The notes: generated from the sequence alone by a model not told the origin. A DNA stretch of 64,000 nt from Zygnema cylindricum (GCA_037447655.1 JBBHKE010001884.1:279701-343700); one strand, 5' to 3'. Positions 36,157-46,848 are shown, counted from the stretch's first letter. Numbers and translations: made by a program.

Positions 36157-37110
36157 ATGCCGGCCACTGCCGGCCGCGTGCGCATGCCGGCTAACAACCG
36201 GGTGCACAGCAGCGCCGCCTTACAGACTCACGGCATCTGGCAGAGCGCCATTGGCTACGATCCGTACGCTCCCGAGCAGAAGGAAGCTCCGAAGGATGAC
36301 GTCGGTCCTGCAGAAAAAGGAGGAGACAACGCATACGACAGTTTCCAAGGCTTACTGGCTTTAGCTCGTCTGACCGGGTCAAACGCGAGCGAGGCACGTG
36401 GCTCTTGCAAGAAGTGTAATAGAGTAGGGCATTTGACTTTCCAGTGTAGGAATTTTCTGACGGCTAAGGAGGAAATTGGAGGTTTTGTGGAACCTAATGG
36501 GGATATGGTGCTGATGCCTGAAGGAGATGGTGGAGAGGGAGAGGAAGATGAGGACGAAAGTGATCTTTCTGAGAGTGATTTGGATAGTGAGATGGAACGA
36601 GCTTTGGCGAGAGCTGTTGGAGGTTATCACAGGGGAAGTGAAGTAAGTAAAGACAAGAAAGTAGGAGAGAAACCGAAAGAGTCGGGGCGGTCGTCTAAGA
36701 AACGAAGGAGAAGGGAGGAAGAAGAAGACAGCAGTGATTCTGACAGTGAGGAGAGTTCCGAAGAGGAAAGGAGGAGGAGAAGGAAAGAGAGGAAGAGTAG
36801 CAGTAAGAGTCGCAGAAGCGACAAACACAGGTCAAAAAAGTCAAGTAGGAAAAGTAGAAGGGAACCAAGAGACGAATCTGATGAATCTTCAAGTGAATCA
36901 GAGGACTTACCCAGGCGGAAGAAGAGAAACGACAGAGAGAGAGGAAGGAAAAAGAGCAGAAAAGAGGATTCAGATGACAGTGTGGAAAGTGAGGAGAGGA
37001 GGGAAAGGCAGGATCGCCGAAAAAAGAAAAGGAAAGAGAGCAGCAGCAGCAAGAAAGATAAGGAAAGAAGAAGAAAAACTGTCGATAGTGGAAACGAGGA
37101 GAGCGAGTAA
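36157..37110 (+). CDS. CXIP4: CAX-interacting protein 4 (zinc-knuckle, Arg/Ser/Glu-rich nuclear protein)
   Basis: In Arabidopsis CXIP4 was isolated as an activator of the vacuolar Ca2+/H+ exchanger CAX1; its domain layout also resembles SREK1IP1-type splicing-associated proteins, so its main role may be nuclear. The gene is a single open exon of 317 aa. The N-terminus (MPATAGRVRMPANNRVHSSA, then GIWQSAIGYDPYAP and FQGLLALARLTGSN) is the family signature and looks almost unchanged from flowering plants. A CCHC zinc knuckle follows: C84, C87, H92, C97 in CKKCNRVGHLTFQC. Residues 125-155 are acidic, and the rest is a low-complexity Lys/Arg/Ser/Glu tail typical of RS-like proteins. The start is fixed by the conserved N-terminus and by a perfect Kozak context. 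Large open frames on the opposite strand mirror the repetitive tail. Confidence 0.95.
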   Translation: MPATAGRVRMPANNRVHSSAALQTHGIWQSAIGYDPYAPEQKEAPKDDVGPAEKGGDNAYDSFQGLLALARLTGSNASEARGSCKKCNRVGHLTFQCRNFLTAKEEIGGFVEPNGDMVLMPEGDGGEGEEDEDESDLSESDLDSEMERALARAVGGYHRGSEVSKDKKVGEKPKESGRSSKKRRRREEEEDSSDSDSEESSEEERRRRRKERKSSSKSRRSDKHRSKKSSRKSRREPRDESDESSSESEDLPRRKKRNDRERGRKKSRKEDSDDSVESEERRERQDRRKKKRKESSSSKKDKERRRKTVDSGNEESE

Positions 37111-37706
37111 CTTGCAGTCTGCATATACATAAGTTTGACTTAGCCTGTGGAACTGCACTGGTTTGTATCCCAGCAGCGTTCAGAATCACCCGTTTTAGGG
37201 TTTTTAGGTTTTTTAAGGTTTTCAGGGAACTGAGAAAATGCCAAGACATAACTTCTTAGATAGAACTCGTTTTTCCTTATTTGTCTGTAAAGAAATTTCT
37301 GATTGTTTTTTTCCCTAAATTGGTCCTTTCCCTGTTTTCTCTCTTTTGACCTAATTTTTGTCTCCCTCCTTCCTCCCCTTCCCTCTTTCCTTGTTTTACT
37401 TTTTCTAGCTATATTCCAAAATATAAGCTGTACGGGTGTGTGTATTGTGCAATTTGCATGTTAGTATTCAGCATGTTCTGTTAATTTCTGGTTCTGGCAT
37501 GCTATTATCGGCATGTTATGTTATTTCCTGCAATGGTAGAGCCATGATGTTGTTTTTTGGCATGTCTGTTATCCCGTTTGGTTGTCCCGGTTGTTGCCAC
37601 CAAGTGCTGTGAGTCAAACCCACTTTACAGGTTAAAGTGGAAAGTAACGTGTCCAGTTCCACTGCAATTATTGACAGCACCCTCGTTTCTAGGGTACATT
37701 TGTGTA

Positions 37707-37738
37707 GGTGTGGTGTGGTGTGGTGTGGTGTGGTGTGC
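37707..37738. repeat. (GGTGT)n microsatellite
   Basis: About six copies of GGTGT/TGGTG in a row. Simple repeat in the CXIP4 downstream region. Confidence 0.9.
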
Positions 37739-38078
37739 AGTTCGTCCTATAGTTTGTGTAATCGTATGTACAGCTTCACTGTAAAACTGAATCTGGGTAC
37801 ATCTTGTCAATGTAATGACCCTGTAGCTATGGACTGCTTTCAAGCACTTTTTATGTTTCTGAACTTTTGTGGAAGATCGAGCTCTTGAGAAGTGAAAGAA
37901 AGAAAGGAGGAGATTTAAAGTAAAGAAAGCGAAAGAAATGGCAATTTCTGAGTGCTTCAACATGGCGTACAGATGACTTTACTATGACTGTGGTTGAGAT
38001 ATTCGGTTGGTTAGACATTACTTTGTGGTCCATGCTGTTTCGAGGGGAGTCGTCCCGGGAGCCCTTTCTTCTTTTAGC

Positions 38079-38270
38079 CATACATCACAAATTGTTGTGA
38101 ACCACACATCATACCATACATTACATTGTTGTTAACCATACATCACACATGTAGTTAGCCATATATCACACAACGTTGTTAACCATACACCACAAGTCCT
38201 TTAACCATACAATACTGTTATTAACAATACATTACACATTGTTGTTCACCATACATTAGCCATTATCTGG
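38079..38270. repeat. Degenerate tandem repeat with unit near AACCATACATCACACATTGTT
   Basis: About six or seven imperfect units of roughly 25-30 bp, each with 'CCATACATCACA' and most with 'TTGTTGTTAA'. Units differ by substitutions and small indels, so this is an old array. Non-coding. Confidence 0.75.
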
Positions 38271-38821
38271 TACAATAATGGACTGATGTTGAATGCCTTG
38301 TTGACAGTTTTGTTCTAACAAGTAAAGTCACTACATGAACGATTATTAACAGAGGAGCTATGATGGCTCCCAATTTTTTTTCATCTCCCAAAAAAATCTC
38401 TCCCAAAAAACTTTCCTACTCCCAAAAAATCTTGTAACACACAAAAATATTGCAGCTGTAGCAGCGACCTCAATATCTAAGCATTTGAGTAGTCATAGTG
38501 GAAGGGAAGGGTTGCACTGCCGCTAGAGGATTTAAATTAACTGTAAAAGCAAGTTGCCATAGGTCCACCAGGCCTTGCCTAAAAGCTCGTGTGAAGTTTC
38601 TCCAAATCCTGCGATTTAGAAAACGTGAAAAACTTCAGATTAACAAATCCCCCCCCTTTTTTTTTTCTTACGCTTTTCTTCCCTTAAAATCATTTCCTTC
38701 TTATCATGAAAAAGGACAGCATCACAAGTGCCAGTTTTGAATGGTATCTGGTATTTTGACGAAATCACAGAAGAGTAAGGAACTTTGCATTATCTCCCAC
38801 ATTTACAAATTGATTTAAGAG

Positions 38822-41790
38822 TCACTTCAATATGATTAACTTACATACAGAAGGGGAGATGCTTCTTTAGTCGACAAGGAGCCGCACAGAAAAAATGGAC
38901 GAGACAAATGATGGCATCAGAAGAAGGAGAAGATAAAAAGAATAAAGATAAAGACAAAAAAGACAAAAAAACGTACCTCTTAAGAATAGCACGCTCCCTG
39001 ACTGCAGAAAAGGCCACCAAGGAGCTAAGGATAGCGACGAGGACTTTCCTCCTATTCGCTAAAATATACCTCCATCCTTTATGTAAAGTGACTTCTGTAA
39101 TACTTCTGCCTTCCGAAAAACGGTCACTCGACTTCTTGAGATGAGATTGAACCCATACGCCTACTACTACAAGCCATACAGGCCACTTTCTCTCTCTAAT
39201 TACCTCATCTGCCTCATCTGCAACACCAGCCTTCTTATCGTCTTCTCCATGAAGCATGACTGCTCCATTTCGTCCCGACGGCCTCTCTACCACATCAGCC
39301 TCCATAATTTCTGACCTAGATACTTTTTTTCCGCCAGATTTTCCTGCAGTAAACTCTTCCCTTTTCCCTCTCCCGGCATTTGGTCCTGATAACAAGCGAG
39401 CCTGACCTAACGCGTCTGTCACCTTGGAAGGGCTTACATGCTCTCTTTCCCTCGCCCCAACGCTGTCTCTGCTTACTCCTCCTTTCAAGCTTGAAGAAGA
39501 GCCAGGGCTCGCACTATGATCCTGAGCTGCTCTAGATTGGTTGACTGGTTCGCAGAGCCGTGCTCTATGGATGGCTGACTCTACTCGACTAACAATTTTC
39601 TGCAGCTCAAAACGAAATGATATTAGACAATTAGTTCAAAAAGAAAATAGCTCTAGCACAGACGCAACCTGAAACTATCGTTACATTGCTCATTCCTAAC
39701 CTGTGTTCTGCAGCAGTCTGGCAACAAAAAAGAGGGAAATGGCCAATATATAGATACATACATACATAAAAAATGTGGACCATCCATGAATGTGGACATC
39801 TTGACACACTGTTCATTGTATCAAGCATGGATAATGAGCACCATGAACTACACTTTGCTGCGCAGGAAGAGTGAAATCTAATGGCCAAATGAATTCTCGT
39901 TCCAAATTACAAAAGAGTTCTGAGTGTTGCGTACCCCAACAACTCACCTGCTTCGTCTCCTCTGGCAGCCATGACTGCTCTGAAACCCATTTCAGAGCAG
40001 CCTTTCCATCCCCACGAACCTTTTCCAACACGTTAACGGCGTACAACTCAGCTGCAGCTGCCCAATACAGTCTTATTTCCTTATTTGGTTTTTTGAAGCC
40101 ATTCTTGACTGAACAGTCAGAATTGCCTCCATTTTGGAATGTCTCAGGAGACAGGTTAGAGTCATCTGCCAAGGTTGGCACCTCGGACAAATAATCTTCC
40201 AAAGTGGTCTGAGCGATACTAGATTGATGGGCTGAGAGTTGGAGGGACACCCTGTAGAAAAAAAATGGCACAGAACAATAGCTAAAGTAGGTGAGAAACC
40301 AATGAAATAAAGCAGACGAGAACAACTCCCACAACTTTAATGCCCGAACTCGGGTCAAAGTCCCTGTACATTTGTTCTTCAAGAGGTTGCATCATTTGAT
40401 GAAATGCGTGTACGATTTTCAATAACGTTCTCACTTTTTCATGCATAAAAGATAGATGTTGTGATCAAACATCAATGCAAGGACCGCATGACATGTGAGA
40501 GCAGCATGGCACCCGTGCTTTAAAAGTGAGTTAAACCTCTGAGATCGTACTGATACTTTCCCTAAACTTTTATAAACATTTGTCAGAAGTGTTTATGCAG
40601 CAAACTTCCGCCTCATATGTGATCGGTTTCAGTCACATTTCAACGTGGCTAAGCTTTAGATTACCTTTTAACGAGATAAATAAGTGAAGAATGACATAAT
40701 GTGCCTATAAAGTGAATTAACTGCGGTTTCTGCTGTCTGTATTGCTTAACAAACCTTGATTGAACCAACCTTTTGCAAACATGGGAATAAAATAGAGCAG
40801 TTTAAAAAATACCATGTGAGGAGAAGCTCCCCCGGCAAATTGGCTGCATTGTGAAAAATATCCCGCATAACTTCAACAAGTTCTGCATGCCTGAAAAACG
40901 GTTTGCAACCAAAAGGTATGCAAAATAAGCCATTCTCTCGTTTACGTCAGAAAAAAAAAAGCAACCTTTTCGGCTATGCAAGAAAATGTGAAAAATAGTA
41001 ACAACAACAACAAAAAAAAAAAAAAAACAATGACCAAAGTGGCCACTGGTGTTCATTTCAGAAACTTGAAAGCTGATCCTTAAATACACCTGAAGTTGCG
41101 CAAAAGACGACAGCCACTGCACCTGTTCATTTCATGGAAGGCTTGAACAAGAACGGCCCCAGCTGCATTGATAAGATCACAAATATCCTCACTATCATGA
41201 ATGGCCATCTCATCCGAACCAGCTTCACCTCCAGCTTCATTTTCCATTCCAGTTCCAGCTTCTGTTTCTATTTCTGTCATTGAATCAATTCTACTTGCAG
41301 TTTTTGTTTCAAGATCCTCATTGATTCGGTTTCCTGTTCCAGTTTCAGTTCTGATTCTAGTTCTGGTTTCAAATATCGCTCCGCAATCAGCTTCAATAAC
41401 TTCAATTCCACTAGCCATTGCTTCCTGCTTCTTTGATTCTTTAGCAGCAACAGCTGACACTCTCGACTCCCTATGATGCTCTGCAACTTCCACAAGTCTT
41501 CTCAAAACGGAAATAGCAGTCGTCCCAGCGCTTTCAAACATTGCGCTGATGAGAAACCTGTACCGACAAATTTAGAAACCCTATATTAGAGTCACGAGTA
41601 TCCAAAAAACAAGGAAAGAACAAGCCAGCAAACACAAGAAGGAAGACACTATAAAAAAATGTACCTTTTGCTTTCTGAATAAGTCAAAAAATTAGCAAAA
41701 AGGACACAAGAGGAACAAAACCTACCTTTCAGCGAGGTCAATGTCGTGATCCATTGCAGCATGCGAGTCAGGAGATGCGAAGGCAGCCAT
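38822..41790 (-). CDS. APEM9: APEM9-like peroxisomal membrane anchor for the PEX1-PEX6 complex
   Basis: APEM9 (DAYU) is the plant peroxisomal tail-anchored protein that tethers the PEX1-PEX6 ATPase for matrix-protein import. Exons: 41790-41726, 41557-41123, 40890-40813, 40251-39948, 39599-38977 and a tentative last exon 38864-38822. The first five close in phase. Matching blocks in order: IDLAERFLISAMFESAGTT, DLINAAGAVLVQAFHEMNR, HAELVEVMRDIFHNAANLPG, TTLEDYLSEV, YWAAAAELYAVNVLEK with ALKWVSEQSWLPEETKQ, and near the C-terminus GWRYILANRRKVLVAILSSL as membrane anchor. The protein is about 510 aa against about 330 in Arabidopsis. The extra length is a Thr/Glu/Arg-rich insert in exon 2 and a Ser/Lys/Gly-rich linker in exon 5. 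Identification rests on remembered family sequence; the last exon is uncertain, with a strong GTATGT donor inside it. Confidence 0.8.
40998..41029. repeat. (ACA)n and poly-A tract in APEM9 intron
   Basis: ACAACAACAAC followed by 16 or so A residues between exons 3 and 2 of APEM9. On the gene strand this is a T-rich tract. Confidence 0.85.
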
Positions 41791-41930
41791 AACTGCTTGC
41801 AAAAAGTATGATGCACATCTATATTCACAGTACTCATGTAAACTCCAAATGTGGAGGAGTGGAAACACTATATTAAGTGATATTGTCTTCTACGCATACC
41901 GTATTAAACATTGCCCTATTGGCAGAACGG

Positions 41931-42010
41931 TACACCGTGAATCGTTATTAATTATTAGTGAATAAAAATTATTGAGTAAAGAAACATATAGTGATATCAA
42001 CTCCATTCTA
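41931..42010. mobile_element. Left end of a TA-CACCGTGAATCG element
   Basis: TACACCGTGAATCGTTATTA followed by class-typical AT-rich sequence. No matching right end seen, so it is a fragment just upstream of APEM9. Confidence 0.5.
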
Positions 42011-42184
42011 GGTGGGAGGGTGTACGGTCACTTTACTGTACGGTCACAATACCGTACGGCCACGCTTCAGTACCGTCAGGTTTCAGTACGGTCACGTTGT
42101 AGTATGGTGCAGCACAGCCTAGGTATCGAACAAGGCCCAATCTCCGTGCTCGCGCGTGCGAAAATTTGCAAAGGTTCAGACTTC

Positions 42185-42886
42185 AGGGTGACGTTCCATT
42201 ATGCGGTCCCAGTAAATGTACGGACAAGTCTACTGGCAGCGTTTACTGGAAGTCCGCTCCATTGTGTCGGCCCATTAACAAACATTCCTCAATTATGATT
42301 GGCGCCACGTAGGTTAGAGTCTAGATTCTAAAAATCTTGAAAAAAATCTACAAACGGAATATCTGTACGAAAATTCTGTAACACCGGAGGTAATTAATGA
42401 TTCGTACATAAAGTTTTCGGCTAGACTTTGATTTTGAAAATGGAAATCAAAATTTCGAAACGGAATGGCAAAAAGACGCAACAAACCTTGAAGGTCGCGG
42501 CAAACTTTGAATGTCGGTGAATGTCAGACGGAGCGTGCGAGGATATTTTCACCTGACCTGCATTCAACGTGGCGTGAGGCACATAGCATGTACGACGTGC
42601 ACGCCTGTGATCGTTTGTACAACGTAGATTTTTCTTTTATTTTCACGTGTACCAATGGTAATGAATGGCATCATCTAGTGGGCCCGCCCAATTGCTTCGC
42701 GGATCTCGAAAAGTGAAAAATCCAACGGTCAGCAATTACGCCTACATCATTGGAGCTTCCCGACAGCTTTCCAGTAACGATGTTTCGTCCGACAAAAAAA
42801 ATAAAATGGTACGACTTGTACGGCACTGTACGAAAATGTACGGCGTCCAGTAACGAACCCCACTTTTCGTTTAATGGAACGTCAGG
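42185..42886. mobile_element. GTTCCAT-TIR element, copy 4 (about 700 bp)
   Basis: Ends AGGGTGACGTTCCATTA and TAATGGAACGTCA are inverted. The motif GGTTCAGACT occurs on both sides (42174-42183 and 42885-42894), a possible target duplication although its spacing to the ends is unequal. Interior is rich in GTACGG and unlike coding DNA. Confidence 0.6.
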
Positions 42887-43260
42887 TTCAGACTGGGTTC
42901 GTTACATTCCTCCAGTCATTTGCGGGACCTTCGGCACCTCGCGGGACCCGTCCCGCACGTCCAAACAAAGGCCGTAATCGGGTATATAAAATAGGGTTTA
43001 GATGTTTAGGGTCATTTATTTAGGGTTTAAATAAAAAAAAAAAACAAAAACAAATAAAAAACCCTAAACATACGGTCGCGCGCAGAAAGCGGGAGATTGG
43101 GGCGACGTGGACGCCTTCGGCACCCCTGCGGGGCTCCGAAACCTCGCAAGATCCAGGCTAAGTTTCCTTAAATGGCACAGTAGAGATTCGAGGACACAAA
43201 TTTTCATGTGTAAGCTTCAACATGTACTAGATTTAGAGTTCCCAATAAGTACATGTACTA

Positions 43261-43477
43261 CACCGTGAATCGCTATTAGCGTCAATGTTTTTTTCGCCAC
43301 TTAAATTACATTTTCTCCGTGCACACATGTCATATTCTCAATTTGAGACCGCCAATCGGAAGCTGAAAATGCTATCTTTCAATAGCGACCGTCCGATCCA
43401 AAACCCGAAATGAATGTACAGAGAAAATATATTTTAAGTAGCAAAAAAAACATTGACGCTAATAGCGATTCACGGTG
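43261..43477. mobile_element. 217-bp TA-CACCGTGAATCG MITE, copy 1
   Basis: TA|CACCGTGAATCGCTATTAG at the left and the inverse CTAATAGCGATTCACGGTG|TA at the right. Inside each end sits a second matched block (TTTTTTCGCCACTTAAA and its inverse) and a 'tctccgt...cac' motif, so the whole element is nearly palindromic. Same length as the copy at 57791-58007. Confidence 0.9.
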
Positions 43478-43481
43478 TACC

Positions 43482-43934
43482 GGACGTAACGTCTATGGAC
43501 ATCACCACAAGGATTCTTGTCATAGTTCAAAAGTAGGTTAAAGTAGGCCCATACAATATGCCTATTGTATGCAAAACATACAGTAAGACCTTAAGACCCA
43601 TATTGTATTCCGACCAGATTGGACCAATTAAAACACCTGGACCAAAGATTAGACCAATTAAAACATTCAAACCATAAAATTTTATTAATACCGTCAGATT
43701 CGGATGATCGGACGGTCGCTGATCAAAGTTACGATCTAAGAAGATCACATGGAAAGCCCATAACAAAACTTACGCTAAAGGCGTCGACCAAAGGCCTACT
43801 AAAAAACGCCTACTTTTGAGCTATGCTTCTTGTGTACCTCATCGCCTCCAGAAATCCCAGAGTATGTTAGATTCTTTCGCCCGTGTATGTAACATAATAA
43901 AGCAACTAAAATTTCAATTTACAGGGAAGTCTTG
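43482..43934 (+). repeat. Second copy of the GEX1-upstream segment, split by a transposon
   Basis: GACGTAACGTCTATGGACAT, CACCACAAGGATTCTTGT, then (after the element 43521-43825) CTTGTGTACCTCATCGCC, TCCAGAAATCCCAG and a T-rich tract ending TTTACAGGGAAGTCTTGG. It matches 33680-33818 read on the minus strand. It ends exactly where the element at 43935 begins. Confidence 0.8.
43521..43825. mobile_element. CATAG-TTCAAAAGTAGG element, copy 2 (305 bp), with empty site known
   Basis: Ends CATAGTTCAAAAGTAGG and CCTACTTTTGAGCTATG. Flanked by ATTCTTGT (43513-43520) and CTTCTTGT (43826-43833), a 7-of-8 target duplication. The uninterrupted sister segment at 33770-33800 has a single copy of the target, confirming the insertion boundaries. 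Confidence 0.92.
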
Positions 43935-44893
43935 GGGCGTGTTCCCATGTAACCGAAATTTTGAAACGTTACTTTGGATTTTAGCGCAGATTTTACGGTG
44001 TACTTTTCAAAGTGTTCCTTTGTCAATCATTACTTCAGCCTTCATTACTTCAAAATATGTGACAGGTGTAGACGTCTACAAAATATGCGACAGCCTACGA
44101 AAGTACGAAACGAAATGTAGACGACTACGAAACTTCCTAAAATTAGTGACGTCTACAAAAACGACGACGGTTGTAGACGTCGAGTTTTTTTGACATTGTA
44201 GATGCTTAGGATTTTGTGACATCGCGAAGTCATGCTACCTTATAACGTCATCAACATGTAAACTTTCCGCCATGGCTTCCCGATTTCTTTTTCTTACCTT
44301 TTATAATTCGATAGGCCATCAAAATGAGAGCAAAAATATATAAAAAAAAAGAATATATATATATATATCTTTCATTTGATACTATTATTGTTGCATTTCA
44401 TTTAGATATGAGAGAAAGAGGAGCGGTCGAATGAAAAAGATAGGGAGAGACGAGGGCGTTGTAAATTTTTGCAAAAGACCCATGAATGAAAGTGGAGGTC
44501 CGAGACCCCAACGATTTTTTTTCCGTACATGCTTGTCATTTTTGTATGTACATGCGCGTGACGAGCATGGAGAAAAATAGCGTGTACTCTCCCTCGTTCA
44601 AAAACTTTCGAAGACGTTTCACGCGTGCAATACCTGCCTTTTATTCGTCGATAGGGTGTTATTTTGGTTAAAATCAGATCGCGATTTGATTCCAGTCCAA
44701 GTGTGAGGATGACCTGGAAGTGGGTCGCGATGATAATAACGCCAAATTGCCGTACCTTCCAAGTTACAAGAGGACGCAAAATGTACTTGTGTTTTTGCCC
44801 ATTTTTCGTACGGCGTAATATTTTCTCGTTGGAAGTCCCATTTTCTGTGAAAACGACGGAAAAAAACCCTTACTTGAACACATGGGAACACGC
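43935..44893 (+). mobile_element. GGGCGTGTTCCCATGT-TIR element, copy 1 (959 bp)
   Basis: Ends GGGCGTGTTCCCATGTAA and ACATGGGAACACGC are inverted. The interior contains several inverted 'GTAGACGTC' motifs and blocks shared with 24594-25924 and 58611-59390. Open frames are not conserved. Flanking target duplication not resolved. Confidence 0.75.
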
Positions 44894-44947
44894 AAATCAC
44901 GTATTCTATTTTTGGAAAAAAATCAAAATTTTAAGAACCCAAATTAC

Positions 44948-45150
44948 TACACCGTGAATCGTTATTAGCCTTATGTACGCTATATCGGCACCCCAAAATT
45001 TTGACATTGATACCTTAAATATAATAAATTACACTATTTAAGGACGTGGACCATAATCTGCCACGTCTCCTGGCACTAAATTAGAATGAATGACGCTAAT
45101 TTTTTCTTTACACTAATAATTTCTATACGCTAATAACGATTCAAGGTGTA
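44948..45150. mobile_element. About 200-bp TA-class MITE inserted in the first TA of a hAT-like element
   Basis: TA|CACCGTGAATCGTTATTAG at the left, CTAATAACGATTCAAGGTG|TA at the right. The core is the palindrome-like GGACGTGGACCATAATCTGCC followed by ACGTC. The final TA (45149-45150) is also the first TA of the neighbouring TAGTGTTGGG element. See the finding on target duplications. Confidence 0.9.
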
Positions 45151-45615
45151 GTGTTGGGTATCGAAGACCCATTGCCGATATTCGATATATATCGAATTTC
45201 ATGTACCCGATATTCGATATATCGCTTCGATATATCGAATTTCAAATCATCGCGATATATCGCCGATATATCGCCGATATATCGTATCGACGATATATCG
45301 AATATGAAAATTTTAAATTTTTTTTTTCAAAACCCACCCCCCCCCCCCCCCCCCCCCCCCCCACTGAGCGCTCAGTGGGGGGGGGGGGGGGCCCAAATCC
45401 GTACGATTTTTCGTACGATTTGTTGTACGATTCTCCGTACACTTTTTCGTACGGTTTTCCGTACTCTGACTGTACGGACACGAAATTTTTGCGATATATA
45501 TCGCGATAATTTATGTTGGTCTCGGTACGATATATCGAGGATCCTCCTCGATCGATATTCGATATATTGAATATCGAAATTATCGCGATATGAATCTACC
45601 CGATACCCAACACTA
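45149..45615. mobile_element. TAGTGTTGGGTATCG hAT-like MITE (467 bp)
   Basis: Ends TAGTGTTGGGTATCG and CGATACCCAACACTA are exact inverts. The outer 8-bp duplication CAAATTAC stands at 44940-44947 and 45616-45623, outside the MITE that later entered its left TA. Interior: repeated CGATATATCG units and a long C-run/G-run hairpin at 45331-45391. An 8-bp duplication with TAG...CTA ends is typical of hAT. Confidence 0.9.
45331..45391. repeat. Poly-C / CACTGAGCGCTCAGTG / poly-G hairpin
   Basis: About 28 C residues (after an initial CCCA), then a perfect 16-bp palindrome, then about 17 G residues. The runs are complementary, so the whole unit can fold as one hairpin. Each run could also form an i-motif or G-quadruplex. 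Confidence 0.9.
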
Positions 45616-45653
45616 CAAATTACTGACCTTGACACTAATAACGATGCGCGGTG

Positions 45654-46530
45654 TAGTGTTGTGTATCGGTAAGGATTTGCCGATAACCGATATGGGCCTT
45701 TTTTCGGTGACCCGATAATCGATATATTGGTACGATATATCACTATCGGTCTTATCACCAATAAGTAGCCGATAATATCGGCTACTTATAGGCGATAATG
45801 CCGATAACGATAACTATCGGCGATAACTGTACGAGCCGTACAGATAAATGTACGGCATGTACACTCAACTGTACGTCTTATTCCCCCGACGCGCCCTACT
45901 CACAACCCCTGAGGTACCTACCAATCATATCATTTGTACAAGTCGAAAGTACAGTAGCCGGCATAAGATGTGTACGGCTTTAGTACGGCTCCAGTTAAGA
46001 CGATGTACCTTTCACATCCGACGCCGTGGCTTTGTCCCTTTATTTTTTGGGATCCACTGGAAACCTGCCACGTGTCAATCCGTCGGCTTTTTTGGCACTA
46101 GCCGCCAAAAAAGCCATTCCGAGATGCCGGCGCTCACGCTGACCGTCCGCTCGTATTTTCTCATTGAATGTCGTCCGTTCGATTAAGGCGGCGCGCATAA
46201 TGTTATTTTGCATCCGTTGTACTTTGTGTCCGCCGTCTTTTTACCGTTCCATGATAATCAGTTTATCAGTAAAATTCCGTACGTTCCCGTAAAATTTATG
46301 TTCAGTTAACCGCCCAAAAAGTACTACAAAGTGCAACGTATTTTTTCGTCAAATTCCGTACATTTCTGGTAAACAACCGTACATTTCTCGTAAATTTACC
46401 GTTCAGTTTATCTGACAGAAAGCACTCCAGACAGAAAGTACAAATATATCGAGACCGCTGACCGTTCGATTACCGATAACTATCGGTATCGGTGTTATAG
46501 CGATAAGTTTTTTACCGATACACAACACTA
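45654..46530. mobile_element. TAGTGTTGTGTATCGG hAT-like element (877 bp), copy 1
   Basis: Ends TAGTGTTGTGTATCGGTA and TACCGATACACAACACTA are inverted. The interior is nearly the same as 55199-56064. The left flank is the right terminus of a TA-class element (TAACGATGCGCGGTG), so the two abut as at 45149. The target duplication was not recovered on the left. Confidence 0.85.
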
Positions 46531-46848
46531 CTAAAAACCTTAAAATTCCCCCTTAAATAATCCTAAAAGAACTAATAAATACGGACAAGATTACGTAAAT
46601 GTACATAAATGTACGAGTACATAGTCGGGTACGCATTTGATCAATTTTCGAAAATCGTTAGATGCGAATCGTACGTAGTATTCGCGCGTTCATTTCGTGT
46701 GTAATATGCGATTTGAACACCTATGGCATCGACGCACTCTGTCGACGCATTTATCTGACACACTTTTTGTACAATTGTACAAAATAACGAGCAATATTAG
46801 TACGGACTGACGCATTTTGTACACTCGCTATTTAGAAACTGTCCAAAT

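Larger units (their letters stand above)
37111..38821. other. Intergenic region between CXIP4 and APEM9
   Basis: Contains the CXIP4 3' UTR, a pentanucleotide repeat at 37707 and a decayed tandem repeat at 38079-38270. Otherwise no recognisable gene or mobile element. Open frames at 37557-37888 run through the simple repeat and are not credible. Confidence 0.5.

Noticed and set aside
36379-37249. Several 130-184 codon open frames on the minus strand (and a second plus frame) across CXIP4
   Set aside because: They mirror the Arg/Ser/Glu-rich low-complexity tail of CXIP4, whose frame carries the conserved N-terminus and zinc knuckle. Ser/Leu-rich antisense translations of such DNA are expected artefacts.
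45848-46186. 112-codon open frame in the hAT-like element, with a counterpart at 55513-55836
   Set aside because: The two copies give different frames and ends because of indels, and the sequence is made of GTACGG-rich repeats; no domain seen.
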